DNA from: Streptomyces rubradiris | Lineage (GTDB): Bacteria; Actinomycetota; Actinomycetes; Streptomycetales; Streptomycetaceae | NCBI RefSeq assembly: GCF_016860525.1 | Contig: NZ_BNEA01000015.1 | Span: 1,054,001-1,118,000 of the forward strand | Reading direction: 5' to 3' | Length of the DNA stretch: 64,000 bases | Part shown: one piece after another, positions 26,519-36,896 of the stretch | Layout: each line of letters begins with the position of its first letter | How positions within the stretch are numbered: position 1 is the first letter of the stretch | Notes under the pieces: model-generated | Told to the model about the DNA's origin: nothing | The model's database searches: none | Seen by the model: only the letters and a program-made list of their open reading frames with translations | Position numbers and translations under genes: made by a program

Positions 26519-29500
26519 TTACCCGTTGAGCGCCACGCACTCCCGGAGCACCGGTTCCAGGCGCAGCTGGGTGTCCTGGCGGTCGAAAACCTGGAGGGCG
26601 TCAAGACAGTTGACCGTCCACCCTGCCTCGTCCTCGTCATCGATCTTGAGTGCGATGGCGGTCACCGCGCCTTCCAGGTCGAAGAGGTCGTCCTTGAACT
26701 CGTCGTTTAGGGCCCGGTATCCGGCGGCCAGCAGCGGATCCGCGTACACGCCGGTCGCCTCGGCGAATGCGCGGGCCTCGGCCCGGTCCGCGCGGAGGTC
26801 GGCCAGACGGCGCAACACTTCGTCGGGGTCGCCCAATTCCTCGTGCAGATGGTGGGCCCGGTTCACCAAGAGCGGCCATCCGCCCGTCAGTTCGTAGAGA
26901 CGGTCCAGACGGTCTTCCGTGTGGAACATGTTGATGCGCTGGGCCCAGCCGCGCAGACTGCGGTGGTCATGCCTACGCAGCACCACCGGGGCGGCCGAGG
27001 TAGGTTCGGTTCCCGTCAGCAAGGAGCGCCACAAGGCGAGCTGAGCGGGGTCGGTGACGAGGACGACCGCGCGGGTGACCCCCGGAGTGACGGGCAGCAG
27101 CGTCTCGGCCAGGTCGAGTGCTTCGCGGCAGGTCTCGGGCCGGACCGGTTCACGGTAGTTGACGAAGTCGCTGATGACGACCCGTCGTTCTCGGGGGCGT
27201 CCGCCGGTGAGTTCCTGTTTGTAGACGCTGGGCTTGCCCACGGGTGGCAGCGTCCAGCCGTCGATCGGTTCAGCGATCGTACGCAGGGTCCGGGCGACGT
27301 CGGTGACTCCGGTGGCGGTGCTGCCGAGGACGACTCGGGTCCGGTTGGACCGCTCGCCCAGGAGGTCGTCGAGCTGGGTGTTGGTCAGCGGAGCCGGCCG
27401 GCCGTCGGTGAACTCGGGGCGGCCCTCCTGCACGATGCTCTCCTGCAGTTCACAGTCCTGTTCGGCCCTAAGCAGACGTGCCTCGACCTCGTGGGAGGTA
27501 CCGATCATGCGCAGGGCGTTGGGACCGCGCAGATGCCAGCCCAGTCCGTCGTGGTTGGGCGCGAGGATACCGAGACCCACCATCTCGGAGAGATAGGCGC
27601 GGAAACCCTCGGTGTCGAGCTGTTCGAACCCCTTGCGCCAGTACGTCTCGCACTCCTCGCGCAACTCGGTGTCGCTCAGCCGCACCTCCAGGCCGTGATG
27701 GCGGGCGTGGTACGCCAGCACATTGGCGATCACGTCGTAGCGGTGGTCGAGGCTCAGCGTGTCCTTGAAGGCCGCCGAGATGCCGTCCCGGAGTGCGGCG
27801 TCCGACTCCACGATCTCAATGTCGGTCACCTCCACCTCGTAAGGGGGTTCCCCGGCGCCGCGTCGCGTCCGCTTGCGGTGCATCAGCTCGACCAGCCGGT
27901 GCCCGAACATCTGCAGCAGGAACGGCTGGTACGAGCAGTAGCCGAGCACACGGTTGACAAGATCCAGGTCCTTGAACTCGAACCCGAGCGCCCGCATAGG
28001 CTCGACCAGCAGCTCTGCAGCCGACTGAGGAGCCAGCGGGCCGATCACCTTCGGGGTCTGAGCGAGGTGGCCGAACGGCCCGTTGCTCGCGAGCTTGGAG
28101 AAGCGCTGCACGGAGTGCAGTCCTGCGAAGACGACCTTCGCGGCGTCCTTGGTGTCGGACCCGAGGCCCTTGAGCTTCTTGGTCTGATCGAACCGCGGGG
28201 CGTCGGCCTCGAAGAACTGGTCGCACTCGTCGAGCAGGATCAGCAGTCGGCGACGGGAGTCCCCGTTCAGCCAGCTCCGGATGCCGGCGCGCACCCGCTC
28301 TGAGGTCTCCTGTCGCTTTCCGCGCCCCTGTGGCCGGTCATCGAGTACCTGTGCCACGGTCAGCTCCCTCAGCAGGACACTCCACAGCGCCTCCGGCCCG
28401 CGCGAGCTGCCCTTGCCGATGTTCTCCTGGTCGAGGTTGACATACACCGTCTGGTGATAGCCGGGTCGCTGCTCCGTGAACAGTTCCCCGGCATCGGCGA
28501 GCAGCGCCGATTTGCCTAGGCCCCGGCCGCCGTAGATGACCTGGGTGCCGCGCGGGTCGAGGATGCTCTTGCGTTCGGCGTCGCGACCGTAGAACATCTC
28601 GCCGCCGATCCTGCCGCGCTTCTCCCTGATGTACGGGTTGACGCCGGAGAAGGGCAGCAGAGTCTGGGTGGTGGCGCTGACCTGGCGGTTGCCGCGGGCC
28701 GCGAGATAGGCGAGGGCCGCGTCGTCCACCACGAGAAGCGGCTGCAACCGGTCGGACCCAGCGGCGAGTTCGACTCGGGCCTCACGGCTCAACGTGCCGA
28801 AGTAGATGATGAGAAGGCTCGCTCCGCTGGTGTCCCGCTCCGCCCAGCTCATGACGACCTTGGCGGGCGGCCTGCCCCAGACCATCATCACCGGCAGGTT
28901 GCCGCCCTGCTCTTTGATCTGTGAGCCGAACGCGGGCGCCTTCGCCCTGCCGTTGATCTCCACGCCGGTCGCTTCGAAGAGACGGTATTCCCGCCGGTGC
29001 TGGGATCGGTCGTCCAGCGGCCTGGCGCTCTTGGCGTCGTAGCCGAGGAGCTTGAGGAGAGGCGGCACCTGCCGCGTCGGAGCCACCTGGAGCCGGTCCT
29101 TCCGTTCGGTGGCGGCAAGCGCGCGCCACTCGTCGAGCGCGTCGGCCGCCAGCGCCGCCTCGTCGGTGGAGAGGCCGCCGTAGTCCAGGACGGGGACCAT
29201 CGGATGCTTGCCGCCGGACCGCACCAGCTCGACGAGCTCATGGTCGATCCCTGCGGGCAGGCCCTCGGGCACGGCCGGGAAGAACTCGGTCAGATGGGAC
29301 TCGCCGCCCTCGATCTCCGGGACCGGTTCGCCGATCTCGAGGAAGTAGACGAGGTCGGCAGCGGTGGCCAGGTCGTTCGTCTCCAGGCGCCGTAGGACCT
29401 GGGCCCGCTCCTCCACGGAGGGGTCCAGGACGTCGAGCCGAGCCCGGATCCGGTCCGCCGCCTGCTCCCGGAAGGTCGGCAGGCCACTCCGTACCGTGTC

Positions 29501-32500
29501 AAGCGCCCGCCGCACGTGCAGCAGGTCGTGTTGGTCGGCGCTTTCGAGACGGTTGTGGGCGTCGGCGAGCAGCTCCTGAAGACCGAGGTCCTGGTCCTCG
29601 GTCACGGCGCCATCGGCCTGCGCACGGTGCAGCTCGGCGACGAGTGCGTCGTGTACCTTCCGCAACTGCGCACGCCGGGCATTCTCCCTGTCGTCGATCT
29701 CGGCTTTCGCGGGCGGAACGAACTCCGACGCCCCGGCGGCCGGCAGCAGCCCTCGTCCGGCCAGCTCGACGATGTCACGGGCCGCAGTAAACGCGTCGTG
29801 GGAGAGCCGCTCGTTCAGAGCCTCCTGCCAGCTCCGGTGGACCGCGGTCAGCAGTTCGTCGGGGGACGGCCGTTCGTCACGGGTGTCACACACCTTCAGC
29901 AGCTCCGCGTCCAGCACGAGCGCTGGGTCGACGGAACCGTTGGAACGCGTGGTCACAGTGTCGCCGGCCAGCAGAGCGAACAGCTCCTCCATCGAGGCGT
30001 GGGCGGCCCAAGCCATCGCGCCCGAGAGGGCATCCGGGCGCCGCGTCAACCGCTCCAGTTCCCCCAGCGCCGCTTCCCTGCCGTCCAGCAGGGACTGGCG
30101 CAGGGAGGAGATCTCCTTGACCGCCCGGCTGCCGTCGGAACGGTCGCCGCGACGGGTGCCGTCGACCGCCAGACACCACTCCTTGACCAAGCTGACGGCC
30201 CGCTCCACGAGATGCACCAGGTCCTGCCGCCCGGAACCCTGGAGCGGCTTGCCGCTGGACGAGCGGTACCTGCGGTCCATGCGGTCGATCTCGCTGTTGA
30301 CCTCGGCCAGTTTCGACAGCCGATCGGCCTGCTCCCGCACCTGCTGCAGCGCGTGGCGGTCGTCACCGACGACGGTCGTGAGCAGCGATCCGAGCATCCC
30401 GTCGTCGGGGGCGAGCCAGCGCTTGGCGATCTCCGTCGCCCGTGCGAACCGCAGCCGCTGCGGCGCGAGCAGGACACGGCTCTGCTCGCGCAGCTCACGC
30501 AGTCGAGCCTCCGCCTCAGAGACGTCGGCGACCAGTGGAGAGGCACTCAACAAGGCGCCGCTGAGGGCACGGTCGGCAACGGCGGTCGCCGCTTCCCCCA
30601 GCCGGTCCGGGAGCCGGGGCACCAGTGCCTTGAGCTGAGCGCCCGCAGTGTGGTCGCCGGTGATCAGCGCGGTACGCAGCAGGGCAGGGAGCAGGAGGAG
30701 TTCGCTGCCCTCGCTGTCCTGGCCCGCGTATCCGCCGTACTTCTGGAGCAGGTCCGCCGTCAGCCGGGCACTCTGGCTGTCCCCGGAGGTGAGCAGCGCG
30801 GCGGCAGCGGCTAGGCGGATCGCCGCCACCTGGGGCTCGGGGTGGCCAGCGGCCCGCGCCACATGGTGGGCGAGTCCGAAGCGCCGCTCCACGACCAGCT
30901 GCGCCAATACCCCCTCGATCGCGGCCTCATCGGTGGCGTCGTCCGCCGCCTGGGCCGCTTCCCGGACGGGTGTGTCCTGCACGGGAGAAGGCGTCGGTGC
31001 GGCGGATGCCTGGACAGGCACGTCAGCCGACGTAGCGGGCGCCGAGTCGCTGTCGGCGGCCGGCGCGGAGTCTGCGTCAGGGGCGTGAAGCGGCTCGGCG
31101 GTCGTCGTGGCTTCCGGCTCGGCGGCGGGCTGGAGCGCGATCGCCTCGGTCGGTGCGGCCGACTGCACGGTTCCGGGTCCTGCGGTCGTCTCGGCGTCGG
31201 CGTGCTCAGCGGTGCCGTGCGCGTCGTCGATCCCGGCAGGGTGCGGATCACCGTCCACCAGCTGGTCCAGCGTCAGCTCGGGAGCGATGAGCACCGCCAT
31301 GGCGCACGTGGGCAGGACCCGTACGACCTGCACCTGCAGTGCCAGGATCTCCGTCGCGGCATCCGCCTGTCGTCCCAACCTGATGAGCCGGGCCAGGGCG
31401 GCAAGCGCGGCGCTCTCCTCCCGTTGCGGCTCTTCCCACACCGGCAGGTCCAGCAGGCGGCTGGCCGCGCCGCGCACGGCCTCAGCGGCGGCGGCGGCAG
31501 CGGCAGAGCTATCCGGGCGACAGGCGACATCCAGCAGTTCCCGCAGCGGCTCGCGGGCCTGGAGGTCACGCTCCTGCGCTGTCCGGTGTGCGCGTGCGGC
31601 GAGCGACATGTCCTCCAGGCGACGAGGCACCCCCTCGATCCCGGCGGCCCGGAACACCGCGTCCACGTCGTCGAAGACAGTGCTCAGCGCAGCGAGCGGA
31701 GCCAGGTCCGCGTCCTGCGGAGGGCGGCCGTCCATCACCGCGTCGGTGACCTTCTCCGCGGCCTGGCGAGCCCCCGCCAAGGCGGACGCCAGCTGCCGAC
31801 ATGCCTCCTCGGGAGCTGTCCCCGCTGCGATCCCGGTGTTGTCGCACGCGGCAGCGGTCTCCGGTGCGGGGGCCCTGGTGCCCAGCCGGTCGGCGATGGC
31901 AGCGCCCCCTGGTTCACCGTTCTCCGCAAGCGCCAGCCCATCGTCTTCCGCCGCTTCAAGGGCGAAATCGGGGTACGCCTCCACGAGGGGCCGCGCCGCG
32001 GCAGCAACGGCGGCGAGCCGGGCCGCCCCCTCGTCGTCGGCTGTCGCGCCGAACCAGTCCTGGTCCGCCGCCCAGGCAAGGATGTGGGCGTCAGTGACGG
32101 AGGCGTTGCACCACGCGAACACGGTGGCCCGGACCAGCGTGACGCCCCACCGGGCAACAGGGTCGGGAACCGGCTCCCCGTCGTGCGTCAGGACGAAGTC
32201 GCCCACCTGGTTCATCACGGTGACGGTGAGTCCTTTGATCCCGCATGTGCAGGTGTGCTGCCGCGACTGGCGTCGTAGCCTGCTGAGGACGTCCCGGCAG
32301 AGGGCGCTGCTTACCCGTCGAGGAGCCGACATGCGGATGCCCAGACTGGTGAGCAACTCCTGACGGTGCTTGGGCCGCAGGGAGTTGAAGGCGAATTCCA
32401 CCATGTCCGCCGTCAGGTCGTTGAGGGCGGCGGCGGCCGGTGATCCCAAGGCATTAAGCGCGGCGGCCAGGCCTTCCAGGTCCTCGGCCGAGACGCTCGG

Positions 32501-32551
32501 CGGGGACCACGGCGGCCCTGTGACGACGCGGTAGCGGTCCTGCATGTACAC
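26519..32551 (-). CDS. giant STAND-like AAA ATPase (about 2010 residues)
   Basis: The N-terminal 1300 residues are helical and alanine/acid rich, with a cysteine pair (HTCTCGIKG, near residue 100) and low-complexity A/E/P segments near 450-530. An NTPase module starts with FYGRDAER (about 1318), Walker A IYGGRGLGKSALL (about 1335-1347) and Walker B RLLILLDECDQFFEAD (about 1430), then SYQPFLLQMFGHRLVELMHR and winged-helix-like segments. The F-x-GR-E/D then GxRGxGKSAL arrangement is that of STAND sensors. A C-terminal 450 residues follow. No effector domain was recognised. The upstream 764-residue gene ends 93 bases before it, suggesting one transcription unit. In the defence-island context a phage-sensor role is possible but not shown. 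Confidence 0.75.
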   Translation of the reverse strand: MYMQDRYRVVTGPPWSPPSVSAEDLEGLAAALNALGSPAAAALNDLTADMVEFAFNSLRPKHRQELLTSLGIRMSAPRRVSSALCRDVLSRLRRQSRQHTCTCGIKGLTVTVMNQVGDFVLTHDGEPVPDPVARWGVTLVRATVFAWCNASVTDAHILAWAADQDWFGATADDEGAARLAAVAAAARPLVEAYPDFALEAAEDDGLALAENGEPGGAAIADRLGTRAPAPETAAACDNTGIAAGTAPEEACRQLASALAGARQAAEKVTDAVMDGRPPQDADLAPLAALSTVFDDVDAVFRAAGIEGVPRRLEDMSLAARAHRTAQERDLQAREPLRELLDVACRPDSSAAAAAAAEAVRGAASRLLDLPVWEEPQREESAALAALARLIRLGRQADAATEILALQVQVVRVLPTCAMAVLIAPELTLDQLVDGDPHPAGIDDAHGTAEHADAETTAGPGTVQSAAPTEAIALQPAAEPEATTTAEPLHAPDADSAPAADSDSAPATSADVPVQASAAPTPSPVQDTPVREAAQAADDATDEAAIEGVLAQLVVERRFGLAHHVARAAGHPEPQVAAIRLAAAAALLTSGDSQSARLTADLLQKYGGYAGQDSEGSELLLLPALLRTALITGDHTAGAQLKALVPRLPDRLGEAATAVADRALSGALLSASPLVADVSEAEARLRELREQSRVLLAPQRLRFARATEIAKRWLAPDDGMLGSLLTTVVGDDRHALQQVREQADRLSKLAEVNSEIDRMDRRYRSSSGKPLQGSGRQDLVHLVERAVSLVKEWCLAVDGTRRGDRSDGSRAVKEISSLRQSLLDGREAALGELERLTRRPDALSGAMAWAAHASMEELFALLAGDTVTTRSNGSVDPALVLDAELLKVCDTRDERPSPDELLTAVHRSWQEALNERLSHDAFTAARDIVELAGRGLLPAAGASEFVPPAKAEIDDRENARRAQLRKVHDALVAELHRAQADGAVTEDQDLGLQELLADAHNRLESADQHDLLHVRRALDTVRSGLPTFREQAADRIRARLDVLDPSVEERAQVLRRLETNDLATAADLVYFLEIGEPVPEIEGGESHLTEFFPAVPEGLPAGIDHELVELVRSGGKHPMVPVLDYGGLSTDEAALAADALDEWRALAATERKDRLQVAPTRQVPPLLKLLGYDAKSARPLDDRSQHRREYRLFEATGVEINGRAKAPAFGSQIKEQGGNLPVMMVWGRPPAKVVMSWAERDTSGASLLIIYFGTLSREARVELAAGSDRLQPLLVVDDAALAYLAARGNRQVSATTQTLLPFSGVNPYIREKRGRIGGEMFYGRDAERKSILDPRGTQVIYGGRGLGKSALLADAGELFTEQRPGYHQTVYVNLDQENIGKGSSRGPEALWSVLLRELTVAQVLDDRPQGRGKRQETSERVRAGIRSWLNGDSRRRLLILLDECDQFFEADAPRFDQTKKLKGLGSDTKDAAKVVFAGLHSVQRFSKLASNGPFGHLAQTPKVIGPLAPQSAAELLVEPMRALGFEFKDLDLVNRVLGYCSYQPFLLQMFGHRLVELMHRKRTRRGAGEPPYEVEVTDIEIVESDAALRDGISAAFKDTLSLDHRYDVIANVLAYHARHHGLEVRLSDTELREECETYWRKGFEQLDTEGFRAYLSEMVGLGILAPNHDGLGWHLRGPNALRMIGTSHEVEARLLRAEQDCELQESIVQEGRPEFTDGRPAPLTNTQLDDLLGERSNRTRVVLGSTATGVTDVARTLRTIAEPIDGWTLPPVGKPSVYKQELTGGRPRERRVVISDFVNYREPVRPETCREALDLAETLLPVTPGVTRAVVLVTDPAQLALWRSLLTGTEPTSAAPVVLRRHDHRSLRGWAQRINMFHTEDRLDRLYELTGGWPLLVNRAHHLHEELGDPDEVLRRLADLRADRAEARAFAEATGVYADPLLAAGYRALNDEFKDDLFDLEGAVTAIALKIDDEDEAGWTVNCLDALQVFDRQDTQLRLEPVLRECVALNG

Positions 32552-32644
32552 GCACTCCGTTTCAGTGGGTGGCGAAAAGAAGCCTGTGGGTCACGGGAAG
32601 AAGAGAGGGGGCCGGAGCCATAGACACGCGAGAGCCGTGAAAGG

Positions 32645-34939
32645 TCAGCGACCGCGCGCGTGCTCAGTCACGAACGTGTAGCCGTACGGCAGTTCCCAGC
32701 CGTCCGCCTTGCCGAGCCTGCGGCAGTGTTCCCGGAAGGCCGCGCGCTGAAGGTCACTGGGCAGGAACCCTGGTCGCAGGCGGCGCAGGTGACCAGCGAC
32801 GAACTGAGCGCCGCGCAGTCCCTCACCGCCCGGTTCGTCACCGCCCCACGGACGTATCACCCGCGGCCTGACCGGGCGGTAGCCGATGAGGGGAATGGTC
32901 CGCTGCCCGTCACGCGGTGGGAAGTGCGGCTGCCCCCAGGCGTCCCGGCTGCCGAGAGCCGGCTCCAAAAGACGTTCCGCGAGCAGTTCCGCGACGGCCG
33001 AGTCCAGGGCGGCGGCCTGCGACCGGGCGGGTCGGCGCCCATAGACCGCGCTCGGCAGGGCCGACCGGTCCATCAGGGCATGACCGTCCAGGGTGAGCAG
33101 ACCGCAGCGGCGCACGGTGCGCATTACCAGTTGCCGGGGCCCCAGCCCGATCGCGCTGTCACCGTGGCGGCTGCTGCCCGGCACGTCCTCCCTGGTGAGC
33201 ACACGACGGTCGTAGCAGTGCCCCGTCTCACGGTCACCGGCCTGCACGCGTTCGTTCAGCTGCGTCGTAGCGAGGCGGATCACTGTGTCGCCCCGGAGGC
33301 GGCGTAGCTCCAGCATCAGGCCAGGGAAGAAGTCGCCGGGCCAGACGACTCCCGTTAACCGACCCGAGTCCTCCTTGAGTTTGGCCGCGACGTTCTGCGC
33401 CGCCACCTTCTCGTCCAACGTCTCACCAGCATGGTCGAGTTCGAGGCGAAGCGGGGGGTGCGCGCCGTGGGACTGACAAAGCTCCTCCGCGACGAACGGG
33501 TGTAGGGGAAACCAGCCGCCGATGAGATGGGCCAGCCGCAGGGGAGCCCGCCAGACGATCTCCTGCGCGTCGCTTCGCAGGAGTTCTCCGAGGCCGAGGG
33601 CGTCGTCGTCGGCGAGGGGCGCATCTACCGGTTCCAGCTCCACTTCCGTTTCTGGCTCCGGCAGTGCGTGCAGTGTGGAGTTCCAGCCGCACCCGGCCGG
33701 GACCAGAGGGTCTCCGGGTGCCTCTGCGTCACCAGGATGATGGGATCGCCACACCCCTCCGCCCTCGAAGGCATCGTCAAGCGAGATCCGGGAGCCGTTG
33801 CCGAACAAGCCACGGTCGCTATCCCCTTGGACCACGTCGGCGAGCGCCACGTTCGCCCGACACACCGCAGCGGCATACCCCGCTCCCCTGAGCTGCTCCG
33901 CCGCCCCGGGAAAACCCCGAAGCCGTGGTCCGACCGCTGTGTACACAGTGCTCGGAGCGTTGAGGCCGCGTCGTCGCCTCGCCGGGGTGGCCGCGCGCTC
34001 GACCGCGGCCACGAGAGACCTGAGGTCGTCGCCGCCCAGCGGTCCGGTGTCCCGCCAGCAGTCCGCGAGGGAAGAACGAGTCATTGCGTAGTGACCCCAA
34101 GTGCGCAACGCGGCACTGGCGTTGAGAACACCCCGCACCGTGTCGAGGAGACCGAGCAGCCCCGCCCGCAGATCGTCGTCGTGCGTGCCGCCCACCAGGG
34201 AAGCAAGGGAAACAGGGACGAAGGGGCTGAGAAGCTGCTCCCGAGCCGTCGTCAGGAGATGGTCCGCGTACGCCGTCAGATCGTCGCGCCGGGCTGCTTG
34301 GGAGGACGGGTAGCACACGTCGACGACGACATGCCCGTCCTCATTGATCCATCGCCCACGCGTGCGTAAGCGATGAAGCTGGGCCGGTGACAGGCTCAGT
34401 GCCGGGCCGAAGGCGTGGAGGTCCGGGACCAGCAGCTCCCTGCGCCGCGGTTCGGCGTCTACACCCGGCCTGCCCGAGCCCTCGGCACCCGCGGGCGCCC
34501 CCGAAACCCAAGCCGGCACGTCACCGAGTGCGCTCACCTCAGGGTGCGCGCCCTCCCGGTAGACGATTTCGGCGTAGAGCGGGTCCGACCCGGTGGCGAC
34601 ACACACCATGGCACCGACCGGGAGCACGGGAGCGCACTCACCGAAGGTGATGACGGGAAAGTCGTCGAGGCACAGCGGGCTCCCGCCGTAGCCGTCGCCG
34701 CCGAGCTCGTACCCGAAGTACACGGCGTTGAAGGCGACCGTGGTGTGCACCGGCGCCGGACGGGCCGCGACAACCGCTTCAAGATAGCTCTGCAGCCGAC
34801 TGCGTTCCCGGCCGGGGACGGCGTCGTAGCCCTCCGCCATGGCAGAGGTCAGGAGAGCCTGGTCACCGTACGGATCCAGCACCCCCGTCCACTCGCGTTC
34901 TCCGACCCCTATTGCTGACACACACGGCTCCCCACCCAT
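32645..34939 (-). CDS. hypothetical protein, 764 residues, partner of the giant ATPase
   Basis: No recognisable family by eye. Start at ATG 34939; an in-frame GTG lies six codons later. The sequence is a mostly soluble mix: a beta-rich N-terminal 200 residues (FPVITFGECAPVLPVGAMV), a helical centre, and an acidic stretch near residue 440 (LEPVDAPLADDDALG). The last 250 residues include WFPLHPFVAEELCQ and a WELPYGYTFVTEH end. No membrane segment or signal peptide. It lies directly upstream of the giant ATPase gene on the same strand, so it may supply recognition or effector function to it. Confidence 0.7.
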   Translation of the reverse strand: MGGEPCVSAIGVGEREWTGVLDPYGDQALLTSAMAEGYDAVPGRERSRLQSYLEAVVAARPAPVHTTVAFNAVYFGYELGGDGYGGSPLCLDDFPVITFGECAPVLPVGAMVCVATGSDPLYAEIVYREGAHPEVSALGDVPAWVSGAPAGAEGSGRPGVDAEPRRRELLVPDLHAFGPALSLSPAQLHRLRTRGRWINEDGHVVVDVCYPSSQAARRDDLTAYADHLLTTAREQLLSPFVPVSLASLVGGTHDDDLRAGLLGLLDTVRGVLNASAALRTWGHYAMTRSSLADCWRDTGPLGGDDLRSLVAAVERAATPARRRRGLNAPSTVYTAVGPRLRGFPGAAEQLRGAGYAAAVCRANVALADVVQGDSDRGLFGNGSRISLDDAFEGGGVWRSHHPGDAEAPGDPLVPAGCGWNSTLHALPEPETEVELEPVDAPLADDDALGLGELLRSDAQEIVWRAPLRLAHLIGGWFPLHPFVAEELCQSHGAHPPLRLELDHAGETLDEKVAAQNVAAKLKEDSGRLTGVVWPGDFFPGLMLELRRLRGDTVIRLATTQLNERVQAGDRETGHCYDRRVLTREDVPGSSRHGDSAIGLGPRQLVMRTVRRCGLLTLDGHALMDRSALPSAVYGRRPARSQAAALDSAVAELLAERLLEPALGSRDAWGQPHFPPRDGQRTIPLIGYRPVRPRVIRPWGGDEPGGEGLRGAQFVAGHLRRLRPGFLPSDLQRAAFREHCRRLGKADGWELPYGYTFVTEHARGR

Positions 34940-35326
34940 GACACCTCCGCCGCACTACAGGTCGCCCCGGCCCGCTTGCGGTGATTCCCGCAGAGTATGC
35001 CCATCCTTGGGTTTCCTGTGGCGCTTTCATCACTTTGCGATGGCCCACGACGCTCAAATCCGCCCATTGCTTTCACGCACGCCGTAGAACCGGAGCGTTA
35101 ACGCCACGAACACGGCCCGGCCGGAGAGGTACACCAGCGCCACCACCTGCCGCGACAGGGAAGCTCCTACCAGCAGGAGCGGGCCAGCCGGCCACGCAGT
35201 AGGCCGATCCCATGGCGGCATGACAAGCTCCAGGCGGATCCTTGCGCCCACCCCTGGCCGTACGACAGTGATGGCCGCTGGACGCCGCCCGACGAAGCGC
35301 TCACGGAACCCTCTTGAGTGCGCGAA
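34940..35326. other. intergenic region, no gene seen
   Basis: About 390 bases between the 764-residue gene and the integrase remnant. Only short frames without coding-like codon use are present. The promoter of the minus-strand ATPase unit is expected just above 34939, but no convincing -35/-10 pair was found. Confidence 0.5.
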
Positions 35327-35364
35327 CGCCTCCGCCCTGTCCTTGAGGGGACAGGGCGGAGGCG
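35327..35364. terminator. strong hairpin terminator
   Basis: Sixteen-base arms (35327-35342 and 35349-35364) with a six-base loop, GC-rich, placed just after the stop of the minus-strand integrase remnant at 35368. It can work in either direction. Confidence 0.8.
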
Positions 35365-35367
35365 TGT

Positions 35368-36455
35368 TTACGCGGCGATGACGAGCGGGGAGTCCAGGCG
35401 CTGCCACGCGCCGAGGACGGCCTTGTGGGCGTCGGGCTGGAGGTGGGCGTAGCGCTGGGTGGTCTGGAAGCTCTCGTGGCCGAGGAGGTGCTGGACCTCG
35501 TAGAGCGAGACTCCCTTCTGCACCAGCCATGAGGCACAGGTGTGGCGCATGGAGTGCGGCGGATAGTGCGGGACGGGCTGCTGTTCGCCGTCGCTGTCGA
35601 AGTAGCAGGCGGCGTCGACGGCCGGCCACCAGGTCTGCCGGCGCCAGTTGCCGTCGTCCAGGCGGCGGCCGGCCCGGCCCTTGGTGATGGTGGTGAAGAC
35701 CAGCGCGTCACGGTCGAGCCGGTGGATGTGGCGTTCGAGCGCCTCCAGGACGTGAGGCGGGAGCGGGACCTCGCGTCGGCTCTTGGAGCTCTTGGGGTAC
35801 TCCTTGATGCCGCTCTTGGTGTTGACCTCCACCACGAACAGGCGCGAACGGCGCCGGTCGATGCGGTGGCAGTGCAGCCCGGAGAGTTCACCCCAGCCGA
35901 GCCCGGTGTAGAAGCCGAGCAGGCACATCGTCTTCCACGCGGTGGGGAGTTCATCCAGGATGCTCTGCGCCTGGTCGAGCGTGAACCACTGCGGCGGCTT
36001 CACGGCTATCGGGGGCAGGTCGATGCTGCGGCACGGACTCACCGCGATGACGTCGTCGTCGACGGCCGCCCGCATGATCGAGACGTCAGGTTGTAGGCCC
36101 GTTTGATGGCCGCGGGGCCCGTGCCCTTCTCGATCAGGGACCGGATCCAGCTCTGGACGTCCATGCGGGTGATGGCCCGCATCTCCCAATCCGCCCAGTA
36201 GGGCAGAACGTGGTTCTTGATGCTGGAGGCGTCTCCCCGTAGGGTGTGGGGCTCGACCACACGGGCGTTCCACCACCGGTCGTGCCACTCGCGGAAGGCC
36301 ATTTCACCGGCCCGCGGATCACGCATGGTGCCGCGGGCGAACTGGGTCTCCATCTCGATACCCCAGGCACGGGCCTGGGCTTTGAGCGGGAAGCTCTCGC
36401 TGAACCGGTCTCCGCTGCGGTTGCGTACGGTCGCCTGCCACTTGCCTGACGTCAA
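35368..36455 (-). pseudogene. tyrosine integrase, frameshifted and missing the first catalytic arginine
   Basis: The N-terminal part (WQATVRNRSGDRFSESFPLK, a core-binding domain, RAYNL) runs from 36455. It then shifts frame near 36085 into VSIMRAAVDDDVIAVSPC and the catalytic domain. One extra G in CTGACGTC would repair the frame. In the catalytic domain the first arginine motif reads FYTGLGWGELSGL; the usual GLRWGEL has arginine where this has glycine (GGC for CGC). The HSMRHTC box and the tyrosine of LGHESFQTTQRYAHL remain. Loss of arginine I and the frameshift together make it very unlikely to be active. The start codon (TTG) is uncertain. Confidence 0.85.
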
Positions 36456-36518
36456 CTTGCGCAGGTACGCGGTACTACTCCTTTGTTCGGGGATGGGGGA
36501 CAGGCTGACAGCACGAGG

Positions 36519-36724
36519 TCAGCGACGGTTGCGCGGGGAAATGGCCGACCTGCTGGCGATGAACTCCTCCAGCCCGCCGACAGGCACACGGACACGGGAG
36601 CGGCCGTTCCGGTACGCAGGTCGACAACCGGCAGTTCCCCGGCGGCGATGAAGCGGTAGACGGTACGCCGGTCGACGTCCAGAGCGGCGGCTACGGCAGG
36701 AACGGACAGCAAACGGGCAGGCAT
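36519..36724 (-). pseudogene. excisionase-type MerR/HTH protein, frameshifted
   Basis: From MPARLLSVPAVAAALDVDRR through TVYRFIAAGELPVVDLRTG it is a typical helix-turn-helix excisionase. In the next frame the rest of the family end is found (GRSRVRVPVGGLEEFIA, stop at 36519). Adding one G in AACGGCCGC restores one frame. It lies directly upstream of the frameshifted integrase, the usual xis-int order in Streptomyces integrative elements. Confidence 0.75.
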
Positions 36725-36896
36725 CGATGAGTCCTCGCGGGAGCTGACGAGGGAAAAGGGGCAGCCGGCGTTCCGGCCCAGCCGGGCAACGAGACGGACC
36801 AGGACGAAGGTCATTGCCGTCAGAGCAACCGCCGCTCCAGAGGCGTGGTGTGTGGGGCCCCGCCTTCGCGCGCCGGCCGGGGACCGGGGCGGGAAA

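Noticed and set aside
35054..35629. A 191-residue gene on the minus strand
   Set aside because: It overlaps the terminator hairpin and the integrase remnant in another frame, and its composition is that of shadow translation.
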